Shown: positions 1 to 8,736 of the stretch, piece by piece
Position numbering within the stretch: the first letter of the stretch is position 1
Layout: every line of letters begins with the position of its first letter
Assembly: GCA_035934405.1 (NCBI GenBank)
Contig: DASYXW010000013.1
Coordinates: 1 to 53,161, forward strand
DNA from: DASYXW01 sp035934405
GTDB taxonomy: Bacteria; Acidobacteriota; Terriglobia; UBA7540
DNA: 53,161 nt
Direction of reading: 5' to 3'
Notes under the pieces: model-generated
What the model was told of the DNA's origin: nothing
Databases searched by the model: none
The model's input: the letters and a program-made list of their open reading frames with translations, nothing else
Program-made: the position numbers and the translations under genes

Positions 1-10
1 GCCGAGAAGC

Positions 11-35
11 CGGCGGTCGCAGACCGCCGCTACAG
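11..35. repeat. Partial copy of GC-rich palindromic dispersed repeat
   Basis: A 7-bp inverted repeat (GGCGGTC/GACCGCC around a 3-nt loop) is followed by GCTACAG. The same word order (hairpin, then GCGCTACAG) occurs at 42605-42714 and 52525-52579, so this looks like the end of one element of that family running in from the window edge. Its function is unknown. Confidence 0.55.
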
Positions 36-179
36 CATGGTCCGTCGCCGCTCTAAATGTCAAATTGGGACGGGTTTAGGCAAGCCGAAAATGCCGAGGC
101 ATGGTGAAAGGTTCGCCGCTTGACCGATCGGGCTGGACAGCTCAATAGATCAGCCTGTGAACAGGACGCTCCCGAACGG

Positions 180-500
180 TCAAGGACGGCGCGGGCGCTC
201 GACCACGTGCTGCAAGCGCGGACTCCTGCTGATCAGCCATTCGCCAACTTCCGCCGACGGTTCGGACAGGAAATTGACAAAGGCTCCGCCCAGGCTAATA
301 ATCCCACCGAGACCCTTCACGCCCAGCCATAGCAGGACATTCGCCGCCGACCCCAGAAGATCCCGCTCGCCGAGCGAGAGTTTGTAGCCTGAACCTGATT
401 TCATGTAGGCGCTGGCGGCCAAAACAGCGTAAGCCAGCAAGCCGGAGACCAGCACGACCTTCAGGGTGTCCCAAAAGAGAACTTGCATCGCCATTTCCAT
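180..500 (-). CDS. Small two-helix membrane protein, unknown function
   Basis: I do not recognise this 106-residue protein. It starts at an ATG preceded by a GAGG ribosome-binding site about 8 nt upstream. Two hydrophobic stretches are visible, at residues 11-31 (VVLVSGLLAYAVLAASAY) and about 50-75 (LLGSAANVLLWLGVKGLGG), separated by a short polar loop with a GERD motif, so an inner-membrane protein with two helices is likely. The C-terminal 25 residues are polar and basic. It stands alone: the next gene on the same strand begins 4.3 kb upstream, and no partner suggests a role. A second ATG two codons in is an alternative start. Coding is supported by the signal-like hydrophobic pattern and the RBS only. 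Confidence 0.55.
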   Translation of the reverse strand: MEMAMQVLFWDTLKVVLVSGLLAYAVLAASAYMKSGSGYKLSLGERDLLGSAANVLLWLGVKGLGGIISLGGAFVNFLSEPSAEVGEWLISRSPRLQHVVERPRRP

Positions 501-797
501 CGGAAAACCTCATTGCTCAACCGTTCTACACACAGTTAGATTCGGTTGAGCCAGAATTCGATGCAATCGGCGTGCCGTTCGAGGCCACCCGTCCATCGAC
601 CCTGTTGCAATCCTGCAGCGTTGACAGTTTGTTGATTTGGCGAGGGATGCGCGCCGCGATGCATGAGGGCGTAAACCCGACGAGCCCGTTCCAGGATTGA
701 GCCTATCCGAACGGATAGGTAGGAAGCACGTTGCTGCAGGACGTGAATACATGGGTTTCCTTGCGGCACGCGCGTCACGTATCACCTGTCGCCGCTG
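501..797. other. Intergenic region without a recognisable gene
   Basis: About 300 bp between the small membrane protein and the end of the large FG-GAP gene. Short reading frames on both strands show no signal peptide, domain or ribosome-binding site that would support them. I see no RNA gene. Confidence 0.5.
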
Positions 798-3700
798 TTA
801 CTGCACAATGAGGGTCAGCTTGGTGGTATGCGTGAGCGTCGCCGAGCCGGTGAACGTTCCGGTGACGGTCACGGTGTAGGTGCCGGCCGGCGTCCCGGGG
901 TTGCCAGCGGTCCCGCTGCTTCCGCCACCGCACGACGCCCAGAGGACGACCATGAGCATCATGGCCGCAAAAGCCAGCGATGCCCGGCGAGTTCTCCATT
1001 TGGGTGCCGCGGCCAGAGCCGCCAGCATCATCAGGGCCAGCAAGACGAGCGACAGCAGTGGCGACGGCGCGCCCGGCGGCGGAAGCAAGACGCGCGGCCA
1101 GCGTAGCGGTGAGACCAGGGAAGGTGCAGTGGTGGTGACGGTGACCGCGGCGGACGTTTGCGCAACGCCCATGCCCGGCGCGGGAATCAGCACGGACGCG
1201 GGCGACACGGTGCAGGTGGCTTCGGAAGGCGCGCCGCCGCAGGTGAAGGCAACCGTCCCCGTGAATCCGCTCACTCCGGCCGGAGCGATGGTGTAAGTCG
1301 CCGTCTGGCCGGGGCTCACCGTGGCCGAAGCGCTACCCACAGCCGCGAGCGAAAAGTCGAGTCCAGTGCCCGCCAGCTTAACGGTCTGCGAACCTCCCGA
1401 GGCGTTGTCGGTGATGGTCAGCGTCCCCGAGCGGCTTCCTCCCGCCGCCGGTTTGAAGCTGACGCTGATGGAGCAGGTGGAAGAGACCGGCAGCGACGAG
1501 GGGCAGTTGTTGGACTCGGAGAAGTCGCCGGCGTTCGAGCCTGCCACCTTGACGCTGGTGATGGCGAGCGCCGCCGTGCCGCTGTTGGTGACCGTCACCG
1601 CCGTCGGGATGCTCGCCACGCCCACGTCCTCAGCGGCGAAGCTCAGGCTCGTGGATGAGAGGCTGACGGTGGGCGCGGTCCCGGTGCCGGTCAGGCTGAC
1701 GGTCTGCGGGCTGCCGGCGGCGTTGTCGGTGATGGTCACGGCGCCGGTGAGCGTGCCCGTCGCCGCCGGCTTGAACAGCACCGAGATCGTACAACTGGCG
1801 CCGACAGCAATCGGGCTCTTGCAGAGATTGGTCTCGATGAAATCGCCGCTCACGGCAATGCTGGTGATGCTGAGCGAGGCACTTCCCGTGTTGGTCAGGG
1901 TGACTCGCTGCTCGGGAGTGCCGGTGCCGACAAGCTGATTGCCGAAGGTGAGGCTCGCGGGCGAGAGTGACACCACCGGCGCCTGTGCTGCGCCGACCCC
2001 CGTGAGCGGCACCACCTGTGGACTTCCCGGCGCGTCGTCGAAGAAGCTCAGAGTGGCGGTTCTCGTTCCGGCTGCGGTGGGATCAAAGGCAAGGCCGACG
2101 GTGCAGGACCCTCCGGGAACAAGGGAGGATACCAACCCGCAATCCGCGATGCCCGCATAGAAACACGGCACGCCTTGCATAAACATCGGAAAGCAGACAT
2201 GGTAGTCACCACTGTCTACGCCCGCAAGCGCGAATCCGCTGGTGAAAGTCAGGTTAGTGTCGCCGGAGTTGGTGATCGTCACGATCTGCGGTTGCGTGGT
2301 CACGCCCACCGTTGAAGTCCCAAAGTTTACGGTCGCCGGTGAGAGGCTGGCGAGCGCGCCGGAGGTGCCGCTCAACGGAATCACAAAGCTCGCGGGAGCG
2401 CTGTCCGTGATCGTCAAGGACCCCGTTCGGATTCCCGTGGACGTGGGAGTGAAAGTCACCGAGACCGTGCAACTGCTGCCGACGGCGAGGCTCGACGCGC
2501 AGGTGTTGGTCTCGGCAAAGTCTCCCGCCGCCGCCACGCTTGAGACGCTCACGGGCCCGGCGCCAGAGTTGGTCAAGGTGATAGTCTGCGCGGCGCTGGT
2601 GGAGCCGACGGCCTGATTCGCGAAGGTGAGTTGACCCGGGAACGCGGCGACGACAGGAAGATTCAGCAGGACCGACACCGTACCGTCGCCGTAATTCGCC
2701 GTCACCACGTCGGTCGTTCCGTTGCCGTCGAGGTCGGCGGCGGCGATACCGGTGGGCGTGTTACCGGCGGCGCGTTCAACTTTCGGCTGAAAGGTGCCGT
2801 CGCCGTTGCCGAAAAGCACAGACACCGTGTTTGAATCCTGATTGGCCGTCAACAGATCAAGTTTGCCGTCGCCGTTCAAGTCCATAGCAGTAACGTTGAA
2901 TGGGACGAGTCCGACGCCGTAGTCAACATGAGTCTGGAATGTCCCGTTGCCGTTGCCCAGCAGCACCGATACGGCGCTCGCATTGGCGTTGGCGGTGGCC
3001 AGGTCAAACTTGCCGTCGCCGTTGAAGTCGCCTCCGGTAACGTAGACTGGGTCGGCGCCGGTCGTGTAGGTGACCGCGGTCTGCAGCGTGCCGTCTCCGT
3101 TGCCGAGAAATACCGAGAGCACGGATCCATCAACGGTGGCGAGGTCGAGCTTGCCGTCGCCGTTGAAATCTCCTACAACTCCCGACCGGCCACCTGGTCC
3201 GCTTAGCCCGGAAGGCAACCGAAAGGTCCCGTCACCATTGCCCAGGAGGATGCCAAAACTGGTCGCCAGATCCAGGATGCCGTCGCCATTGAAGTCACCT
3301 ATAGCCACCCATAGGGTAGAACTGCCCCCCGCTTGCTCATAGCACACAGCCGGCTGGAAAGTACCGTCCCCATTCCCGAGCAGGATGGAAACGCCGCCGC
3401 TGTTGGAATTGGCCACGGCTAGGTCGAGATGCCCGTCCCTGTTGAAGTCGGCTACAACAACGGCCGTGGGGAAACCATTTCCTGCCGTAGAGTAAGAGAC
3501 GGGAGCTTGAAACGTTCCGTTGCCGTTGGCAAGCAAAATTGAAACCGTGGCCGGCGAACTATTGTTGTCGGCAACCGCCAGGTCGGGCTTACCGTCCTCG
3601 TTGAAATCTCCGATCGCAACGCCGAAAGGATTCCCGGCGGCCCCGTAATCCGTGTGGGTCGGGAAGGTTCCGTCGCCTTTGCCGAGCACAACGGAGACGG

Positions 3701-4838
3701 CGTTACTTTCGAGGGCCGCCACATCGAGTTTGCCGTCCCCATTGAAGTCGCCTGCTGCGAGTGCTCCGCCGCTGGACCGGTTGATATCGTAATTCACAGC
3801 GGCCTGGAAGGTGCCGTCGCCATTGCCCAGTAGGATCGAGAGAAAACTCTCGAGAGGTGCACTAAACGGACCTAGGAGGGTGGTTGAACGCACCTGCGCC
3901 AGGTCCAGCTTGCCGTCTCCGTTAAAGTCTCCCACAACCAGCCCGGCCCCTGCCGGGAGGACGGGGTAGTCCACATGTCCTTGAAAGGTGCCATCACCGT
4001 TCCCCAGGAGCACCGAGATCACGTTGTCACTGGAACTCACAACGGCCAGGCTGATCTTGCCATCCCCGGTGAAGTTGCCAGCCACGATTGAGCCGAAAGG
4101 TCCCTGCGTGGCAGTCGTGTATTGAACCTGAGTTTGAAACGTTCCATCCCCGTTGCCCAAAAGGATGGAGACTGTAGTGTCAGTGGCGACGGCGAGGTCA
4201 AGCTTGCCGTCGCTATTGAAGTCGGCTGCGGTCACGGAAAACGGGCTCAACCCCACAGCGTATGTGACCGCAGACTTAAACGTACCGTCGCCGTTGCCGA
4301 TCAAGACTCCTACCGTGTCCACACCGGCCAATGAATTCGAAACGGCTAGATCGGAAATGCCATCCCCGTTGAAGTCGCCCACGACTAGCGCCGACGGAGC
4401 GCCGCCGCCCGTTGCAAGACTCATTTCGGCTTGAAACGTGCCGTCACCGTTGCCGAGAAGGATGGAAATCGTGTCGTCGGTCCGGTTCACCACCGCGAGG
4501 TCAAGCTTGCCGTCACCGTTGAAGTCACCGACGCTTACGGCCACGGGCGACACACCCACCGCATAAGGCACTTGCGGAGCAAACGTCCCGTCCGGCTTGC
4601 CGAGCAGAATAGAAACTGTGTTGTCACTTGCATTGGCGATGGCCAGGTCCAGCTTGCCGTCGGCGTTGAAGTCGCCGGTGGCAATCGCAGAGGGGTTATT
4701 GCCGGTCGAGAAGTCGGCGCGGCCGAAGACGTAGCTCTGCGCCGGCGCGCTCGCCGCGAACGCGCCGAATAAACCCAGGCTCACTGAGGAAACGACCAGA
4801 AGAATCCTGAAACGGGCTCCGTGCCCTTCGCGCTTCAT
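798..4838 (-). CDS. Giant exported FG-GAP repeat / ASH-domain surface protein
   Basis: A 1346-residue exported protein. The ATG at 4838 is chosen over the in-frame GTG at 4856 because AGGGAGGGC lies just before it. A signal peptide covers about residues 1-34 (basic start, hydrophobic core, APAQS). Fourteen FG-GAP/VCBS repeats follow, to about residue 700, each with DFNGDGKLDLA-like Ca-binding loops and an LLGNGDGTF end; fourteen blades would suit two seven-bladed propellers. Four ASH-like 'choice-of-anchor D' domains come next, most with a TNxC...GxxC cysteine pair. After an Ig-like segment there are two hydrophobic helices, the second ending in LWASCGGG, and a short beta-rich tail (GTYTVTVTG). 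The family is common in Acidobacteriota, and surface attachment or adhesion is a guess. It is divergent from the histidine kinase gene. No enzymatic domain is visible. Confidence 0.93.
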   Translation of the reverse strand: MKREGHGARFRILLVVSSVSLGLFGAFAASAPAQSYVFGRADFSTGNNPSAIATGDFNADGKLDLAIANASDNTVSILLGKPDGTFAPQVPYAVGVSPVAVSVGDFNGDGKLDLAVVNRTDDTISILLGNGDGTFQAEMSLATGGGAPSALVVGDFNGDGISDLAVSNSLAGVDTVGVLIGNGDGTFKSAVTYAVGLSPFSVTAADFNSDGKLDLAVATDTTVSILLGNGDGTFQTQVQYTTATQGPFGSIVAGNFTGDGKISLAVVSSSDNVISVLLGNGDGTFQGHVDYPVLPAGAGLVVGDFNGDGKLDLAQVRSTTLLGPFSAPLESFLSILLGNGDGTFQAAVNYDINRSSGGALAAGDFNGDGKLDVAALESNAVSVVLGKGDGTFPTHTDYGAAGNPFGVAIGDFNEDGKPDLAVADNNSSPATVSILLANGNGTFQAPVSYSTAGNGFPTAVVVADFNRDGHLDLAVANSNSGGVSILLGNGDGTFQPAVCYEQAGGSSTLWVAIGDFNGDGILDLATSFGILLGNGDGTFRLPSGLSGPGGRSGVVGDFNGDGKLDLATVDGSVLSVFLGNGDGTLQTAVTYTTGADPVYVTGGDFNGDGKFDLATANANASAVSVLLGNGNGTFQTHVDYGVGLVPFNVTAMDLNGDGKLDLLTANQDSNTVSVLFGNGDGTFQPKVERAAGNTPTGIAAADLDGNGTTDVVTANYGDGTVSVLLNLPVVAAFPGQLTFANQAVGSTSAAQTITLTNSGAGPVSVSSVAAAGDFAETNTCASSLAVGSSCTVSVTFTPTSTGIRTGSLTITDSAPASFVIPLSGTSGALASLSPATVNFGTSTVGVTTQPQIVTITNSGDTNLTFTSGFALAGVDSGDYHVCFPMFMQGVPCFYAGIADCGLVSSLVPGGSCTVGLAFDPTAAGTRTATLSFFDDAPGSPQVVPLTGVGAAQAPVVSLSPASLTFGNQLVGTGTPEQRVTLTNTGSASLSITSIAVSGDFIETNLCKSPIAVGASCTISVLFKPAATGTLTGAVTITDNAAGSPQTVSLTGTGTAPTVSLSSTSLSFAAEDVGVASIPTAVTVTNSGTAALAITSVKVAGSNAGDFSESNNCPSSLPVSSTCSISVSFKPAAGGSRSGTLTITDNASGGSQTVKLAGTGLDFSLAAVGSASATVSPGQTATYTIAPAGVSGFTGTVAFTCGGAPSEATCTVSPASVLIPAPGMGVAQTSAAVTVTTTAPSLVSPLRWPRVLLPPPGAPSPLLSLVLLALMMLAALAAAPKWRTRRASLAFAAMMLMVVLWASCGGGSSGTAGNPGTPAGTYTVTVTGTFTGSATLTHTTKLTLIVQ

Positions 4839-5009
4839 GACGCCCTCCCTTCGCACTCACGCCCGCGAATCAGTTTCGCATGGATCTGATAGCTGGACGA
4901 ATCCGCATCTCGCGCCGTGATGCTCGCTCTCGTTCTGTAAGACCCGTCAACTGACGATTGCAACACGCCAGTCGCAGAAAAGTTGCGGTGTTTGAAGCCC
5001 GGGCCTCAA

Positions 5010-5038
5010 TTGACCCTGCCGCGCCCTTCCTCTACAAT
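5010..5038 (+). promoter_or_regulatory. Sigma-70-type promoter of the histidine kinase gene
   Basis: TTGACC (5010-5015), a 17-bp spacer and TACAAT (5033-5038) match the vegetative consensus at ten of twelve positions. The predicted transcription start near 5045 gives a leader of about 35 nt before the ATG at 5080. Confidence 0.75.
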
Positions 5039-5079
5039 TACAAACAGGCAGCATCAGGGCAAGGGATGAGGCCTCGCGC

Positions 5080-6678
5080 ATGAAAACGCCGTTCTCCAAC
5101 CTCCGGCTTCGCACGCGGCTGGCGCTGGTGATGTTCCTCACCATGGCCTCGACGAGCGGCATTCTGATTACGACTTACGTGCGGCAGGAGGAACGGGTGA
5201 AGGCGTACGTGGCCGGCGTCACCTCGGATCTCGTGGCCATCAGCGAGCTGACGCGCGCCCAGCAGTCCTTCCCGGCGAAGGCCGATCCCAAGATGATCCT
5301 CCAGGCCTATACCGACGCCTTGCAGAAGAACGGACTCCACGTGGACGCCACGTCGCCGAGCGGCGAGGTGCTGGCCAGCTCGGATCCGAAGCAACTGCAC
5401 AAGAAGATCAAAATCCGCGGCCGGGCGGTGAAGGGCAAAGAAAACCCTATCCAGATTTCGGCTTCATTTCAGGACATTGAAGTGGATCCCGGCGCCGGTC
5501 AGGCCACCTACTCGGTGCAGTTTCCAATTGTCCACGGCGACAAGGTGATCGGATACATGGTGCTGCACGGCGTGGCGGACCAGGCGGGACCCCTGCTGCG
5601 ACGCTCCTATCTCAACCGCTCCGCCTGGATTCTGGCCACGCTGCTCGTCGGAATGTTTGCCGTGGTCTACCTGGCGTTTCTCTTCACCAAGCCAGTGGAC
5701 CAGCTCGTGACCGGCGCCGAGCAGGTGGCGCAGGGGAATCTTTACGTGTCGCTGCCGGCGGCGGGCTCGGGCGAAATGGGGCGGTTGGCGAAGACTTTCA
5801 ACGCCATGGTGGAGCGGCTGCGGGAAAATCGCCAGCTTCTGGAGCGACTGAACGAAGCGGAAAAGCTGTCGCTGCTCGGACGCTTCGCCGCCACCGTCGC
5901 TCACGAGGTTCGCAATTCGCTGAACTTCATCAACCTCTCCATCGACCAGATTCGCGCCAGGCACCTGGGCGGCGACGAGCGCGCCGGGCGCGACCTCGAG
6001 CGCAACCTGGACAACGTGAAGGACGAGGTCAGCCGGATGAATCGCCTGGTGAATGAGTTTCTCACGGCAGGACGCCAGTCGCCGCCGGCGCTCGCCCCCT
6101 GCGACCTCCGCGCCACGGTGGAAGAGGCCGTGAGCCTGGTGGAAAAGCAGGCGCGGCTGCAGGGAATCGAGATTGCGTCCGAGCTGCCGGCGGATCTGCC
6201 CACGCTCCAGGCCGACGCCGGCCAAATGAAGACGTGCTTCCTGAACATCCTCACCAACGCCATCCAGGCCATGCCGCAGGGCGGCGAGGTGCGGATCAGC
6301 GCGGCGCTGTTGCCGGCGAAACCAGGCTTCCGGCCGAACGGAGCGAACAAAACCGGGGCGCTCCAGTTGCGGTTTGCCGACACCGGTCCGGGCATCCAGC
6401 CGGCGGACCGCCAGAAAATCTTTGCCCCGTACTTTTCCACCAAGACGACAGGATTCGGCCTCGGCCTCGCGATTAGCAAGAAGATTGTGGAAGACCACGG
6501 CGGACGCATCTACCCGGCTGAGGCCCCCACAGTGGGCGTGAGCGGCGGAACCAACGGCCATGCCCGTGGCACCGTGATGGTGGTCGAGCTGCCGCTCCGG
6601 GAGGACTCTGGAAATCAGCCATCAGAGGCCGGAGTGAAGACATCTGATATTGACGTAGGAAAGGGGAAAGAAGCGTGA
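5080..6678 (+). CDS. Membrane sensor histidine kinase
   Basis: A 532-residue two-component sensor kinase. A first membrane helix (about residues 13-31) is followed by a periplasmic sensor region (about 32-180) with no recognisable fold, a second helix (about 182-202), a HAMP linker (about 203-255), and a HisKA dimerisation helix with the phospho-acceptor in AHEVRNSLN (His275). The ATPase domain shows an N box (NILTN, Asn389/Asn393), a G1 box (DTGPGI, from Asp434) and a G2 box (GFGLGLAISK, from 458). Kinase catalysis therefore looks intact. The C-terminal 30 residues are low complexity. The next gene is a sigma-54-dependent regulator 123 bp downstream, its probable cognate partner. The stimulus cannot be told. 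This is not the many-helix PrsK type associated with PEP-CTERM systems. Confidence 0.95.
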   Translation: MKTPFSNLRLRTRLALVMFLTMASTSGILITTYVRQEERVKAYVAGVTSDLVAISELTRAQQSFPAKADPKMILQAYTDALQKNGLHVDATSPSGEVLASSDPKQLHKKIKIRGRAVKGKENPIQISASFQDIEVDPGAGQATYSVQFPIVHGDKVIGYMVLHGVADQAGPLLRRSYLNRSAWILATLLVGMFAVVYLAFLFTKPVDQLVTGAEQVAQGNLYVSLPAAGSGEMGRLAKTFNAMVERLRENRQLLERLNEAEKLSLLGRFAATVAHEVRNSLNFINLSIDQIRARHLGGDERAGRDLERNLDNVKDEVSRMNRLVNEFLTAGRQSPPALAPCDLRATVEEAVSLVEKQARLQGIEIASELPADLPTLQADAGQMKTCFLNILTNAIQAMPQGGEVRISAALLPAKPGFRPNGANKTGALQLRFADTGPGIQPADRQKIFAPYFSTKTTGFGLGLAISKKIVEDHGGRIYPAEAPTVGVSGGTNGHARGTVMVVELPLREDSGNQPSEAGVKTSDIDVGKGKEA

Positions 6679-6801
6679 TGATTCGAGTGCCACGATTCGT
6701 AATTTCTAATCTTTAATCTCCCATTTCAAATCTCAAATTTCTAATTTCTAGTTTCTGACTTCTGACTTTTTCTGACTTCTAGTTTCCGGCTTCTGCCTTT
6801 T
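6679..6801. repeat. T-rich word-like low-complexity spacer
   Basis: The gap between the kinase and regulator genes consists of variants of a few short words (TTTCTAATTTC, TTTCTGACTTCTGAC, TTTCCGGCTTCTGCC). Its complement resembles the A-rich stretch at 16031-16110 inside an exported protein gene. No gene or terminator is evident. Confidence 0.6.
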
Positions 6802-8214
6802 ATGCCTGACGGATCCATTCTGGTTGTTGACGACGAGGAACGGCAGCGCGAAATCTACCGCGATATTCTCCAGGACGAGGGCTATGCCGCCGAAGCCGCT
6901 CCGAGCGCCGAAGCCGCGCTGCGCTTGCTCGCGCAGCGCCGTTTCGATCTGGTGATCACCGATCTCAACCTCACCGGCATGACCGGCGTCGAGTTGCTGG
7001 GCGAGATCACCCACGCCGACCCCACCGTGGCCGTCATCCTGGTCACCGGCTACCCTTCGGTCCAGTCGGCCATCGAGGCAACCAAGAAGGGCGTCTACAC
7101 TTACCTCGAAAAACCGCTTGACCGCCAGAAGCTGCTCGGAGTGGTGGGCGAAGTTTTTGAACACCTCGCCGCGCTGCGCCAGACCATCATCGGCGATTCG
7201 CCCGCCACCCGCGACATGCTGCGCATGGTACTCAAGGTGGCGCCCACGGCGCACACCGTCCTCATTTTGGGCGAGAGTGGTACGGGCAAGGAGCTGGTGG
7301 CGCGCGAGATTCACAAGCACAGCCCGCGTCACGACAAGCCGTTCCTCGCCGTCAATTGCGCCTCGCTCACCGAGACCCTGCTCGAAAGCGAGCTTTTCGG
7401 CCACGAGAAAGGCGCCTTCACCGACGCCCACCAGCAGAAAAAAGGTCTGTTCGAGCGCGCCCATCATTCGACCTTGTTTCTCGATGAGATTGGCGACACC
7501 AGCCTGGCGCTCCAGGCCAAGATCCTGCGCGCCCTGCAGGAGCGCGAAATCCTGCGTGTGGGCGGAACCGAACCGATTAAGGTGGACGTTCGCATCATCG
7601 CCGCCACCAATCGCAACCTGGAGCAGATGTTGAAAGAGGGCAGGTTCCGCGAAGACCTCTACTACCGCCTCAAGGTGATTCCGATTCTCTGCCCGCCGCT
7701 CCGCGGCCGCCGCGAGGACATCGCGGTGCTTGCCCTCCACTTCTGTCATAAAGCCGCCCTGGTTTCGGGACGGAAGATCGAAGGCATCGCGCCGGACGCT
7801 CTCGCGGCGCTTGAAGCCTACTCGTGGCCGGGAAATATCCGCCAGCTTGAATGGGCCATCGAGCGGGCCGTGCTGTTGGGCGAAACGAGCCGCGTGGAAG
7901 CGGGCGACCTGCCGCCGGAGGTGCTGGAGCGCGCGCCCGGACTGGCTCAGGCGGCGCAAGCCCCGATGGCATCGGGGCAAGGGTCAGGCTACTCAACTAG
8001 CCTGCCGGCCACGGATTCGCCGGCGACCAGTTCGCGCGATGGCGCGCTCGACCCCGTCATCCCCGAAGGCTCCTGGGAAGAACACGAGAAGGCCAAGATC
8101 ATGGAAGCCCTGCAGCGTACCAACGGCAACATCACGCGCGCCGCGCAACTGCTGGGCATGACCTTCCGGACGCTGCAGTACCGCCTGGAAAAGTTCGGCA
8201 TCAAGCGGCCCTAG
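6802..8214 (+). CDS. Sigma-54-dependent response regulator (NtrC family)
   Basis: A 470-residue regulator with three domains. An N-terminal receiver domain (about 1-120) carries the phospho-acceptor Asp54 in VITDLNL and the acidic pair at residues 10-11. A central AAA+ domain (about 130-370) has Walker A GESGTGKE (157-164), the sigma-54-contact loop as GAFTDA (204-209) instead of the usual GAFTGA, and Walker B LFLDEIGD (225-232). After a Ser/Pro-rich linker (about 385-425), a Fis-type helix-turn-helix (about 430-468, NITRAAQLLGMTFRTLQYRL) binds DNA. When phosphorylated it should open sigma-54 promoters. It follows the histidine kinase in the same direction and is probably its partner. Whether it acts on the sigma-54-like promoter at 26578 is unknown. 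Confidence 0.95.
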   Translation: MPDGSILVVDDEERQREIYRDILQDEGYAAEAAPSAEAALRLLAQRRFDLVITDLNLTGMTGVELLGEITHADPTVAVILVTGYPSVQSAIEATKKGVYTYLEKPLDRQKLLGVVGEVFEHLAALRQTIIGDSPATRDMLRMVLKVAPTAHTVLILGESGTGKELVAREIHKHSPRHDKPFLAVNCASLTETLLESELFGHEKGAFTDAHQQKKGLFERAHHSTLFLDEIGDTSLALQAKILRALQEREILRVGGTEPIKVDVRIIAATNRNLEQMLKEGRFREDLYYRLKVIPILCPPLRGRREDIAVLALHFCHKAALVSGRKIEGIAPDALAALEAYSWPGNIRQLEWAIERAVLLGETSRVEAGDLPPEVLERAPGLAQAAQAPMASGQGSGYSTSLPATDSPATSSRDGALDPVIPEGSWEEHEKAKIMEALQRTNGNITRAAQLLGMTFRTLQYRLEKFGIKRP

Positions 8215-8249
8215 GCGTCACCTGTGGGTCTATCGGTAACCCGTCGTCC

Positions 8250-8278
8250 TTGACAGCAGGCCGGACGCGAGCTACTCT
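8250..8278 (+). promoter_or_regulatory. Promoter of tmRNA
   Basis: A perfect -35 TTGACA (8250-8255), a 17-bp spacer and TACTCT (8273-8278) lie 12 nt before the mature tmRNA 5' end. The extra nucleotides fit a precursor whose 5' end is trimmed by RNase P, as known for tmRNA. Confidence 0.8.
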
Positions 8279-8290
8279 GGAATCGCAACT

Positions 8291-8668
8291 GGGGGCGTAC
8301 CGGTTTCGACGGGAGCAGTTGCGCTTGGAAGGCATGCCGGGGGCCACACCACCCGTAATCGGCGTGGAACACACAACTGCCAACACGCAGTTTGCACTCG
8401 CTGCCTAAACTTAGGTAGCGACGTTTCCTCCGCTTGGCCCGCCGGGCGGCGAGAAATGTCATCTTAGCGGGCTGGTCCGGGGTTTTCCGCCTGCAAACTT
8501 CGGACGAGACTTCCCCGCCTCGGTGGGGAGGAATCAGGCTAGCGGACGGTTCGTTCTTGCCTGTTCCTGAGGGCCGCCGGCGAAATCAGTTAGCGAACTA
8601 GGCTACGCATGTAGTCTTCCAACCGCAGGGCTTTTCGGACGGGGGTTCGACTCCCCCCGCCTCCACCA
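8291..8668 (+). ncRNA. ssrA: Transfer-messenger RNA (tmRNA)
   Basis: This 378-nt RNA rescues stalled ribosomes by trans-translation. The 5' end GGGGGCG pairs over 7 bp with CGCCUCC before the encoded ACCA end (8665-8668), including a G-U wobble at the third pair, the alanine identity signal of tmRNA. The conserved 5' segment (ACCGGTTTCGACGGG) and a T arm (GGGGG-TTCGACT-CCCCC, 8641-8657) are present. The tag reading frame at 8379-8408 encodes ANTQFALAA and stop. It is one-piece rather than permuted and has its own promoter just upstream. Confidence 0.97.
8379..8408 (+). other. tmRNA tag-peptide reading frame (ANTQFALAA)
   Basis: GCC-AAC-ACG-CAG-TTT-GCA-CTC-GCT-GCC-TAA gives a nine-residue degradation tag ending in the LAA recognised by ClpXP-type proteases. 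The exact resume codon (this GCC or the codon before it) is not certain from sequence alone. Confidence 0.88.
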
Positions 8669-8736
8669 TTTTCCCGCCCGGCAGGACTCACCGTCCATTC
8701 AGCCGAGCGCCGGCCCGCCGCCCGACCCTTCGCCGC

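Noticed and set aside
5080..8214. Kinase-regulator pair as the PEP-CTERM regulators PrsK/PrsR
   Set aside because: The kinase has only two membrane helices and a HAMP domain, unlike PrsK with many helices and GAF. It was kept as a general two-component pair.
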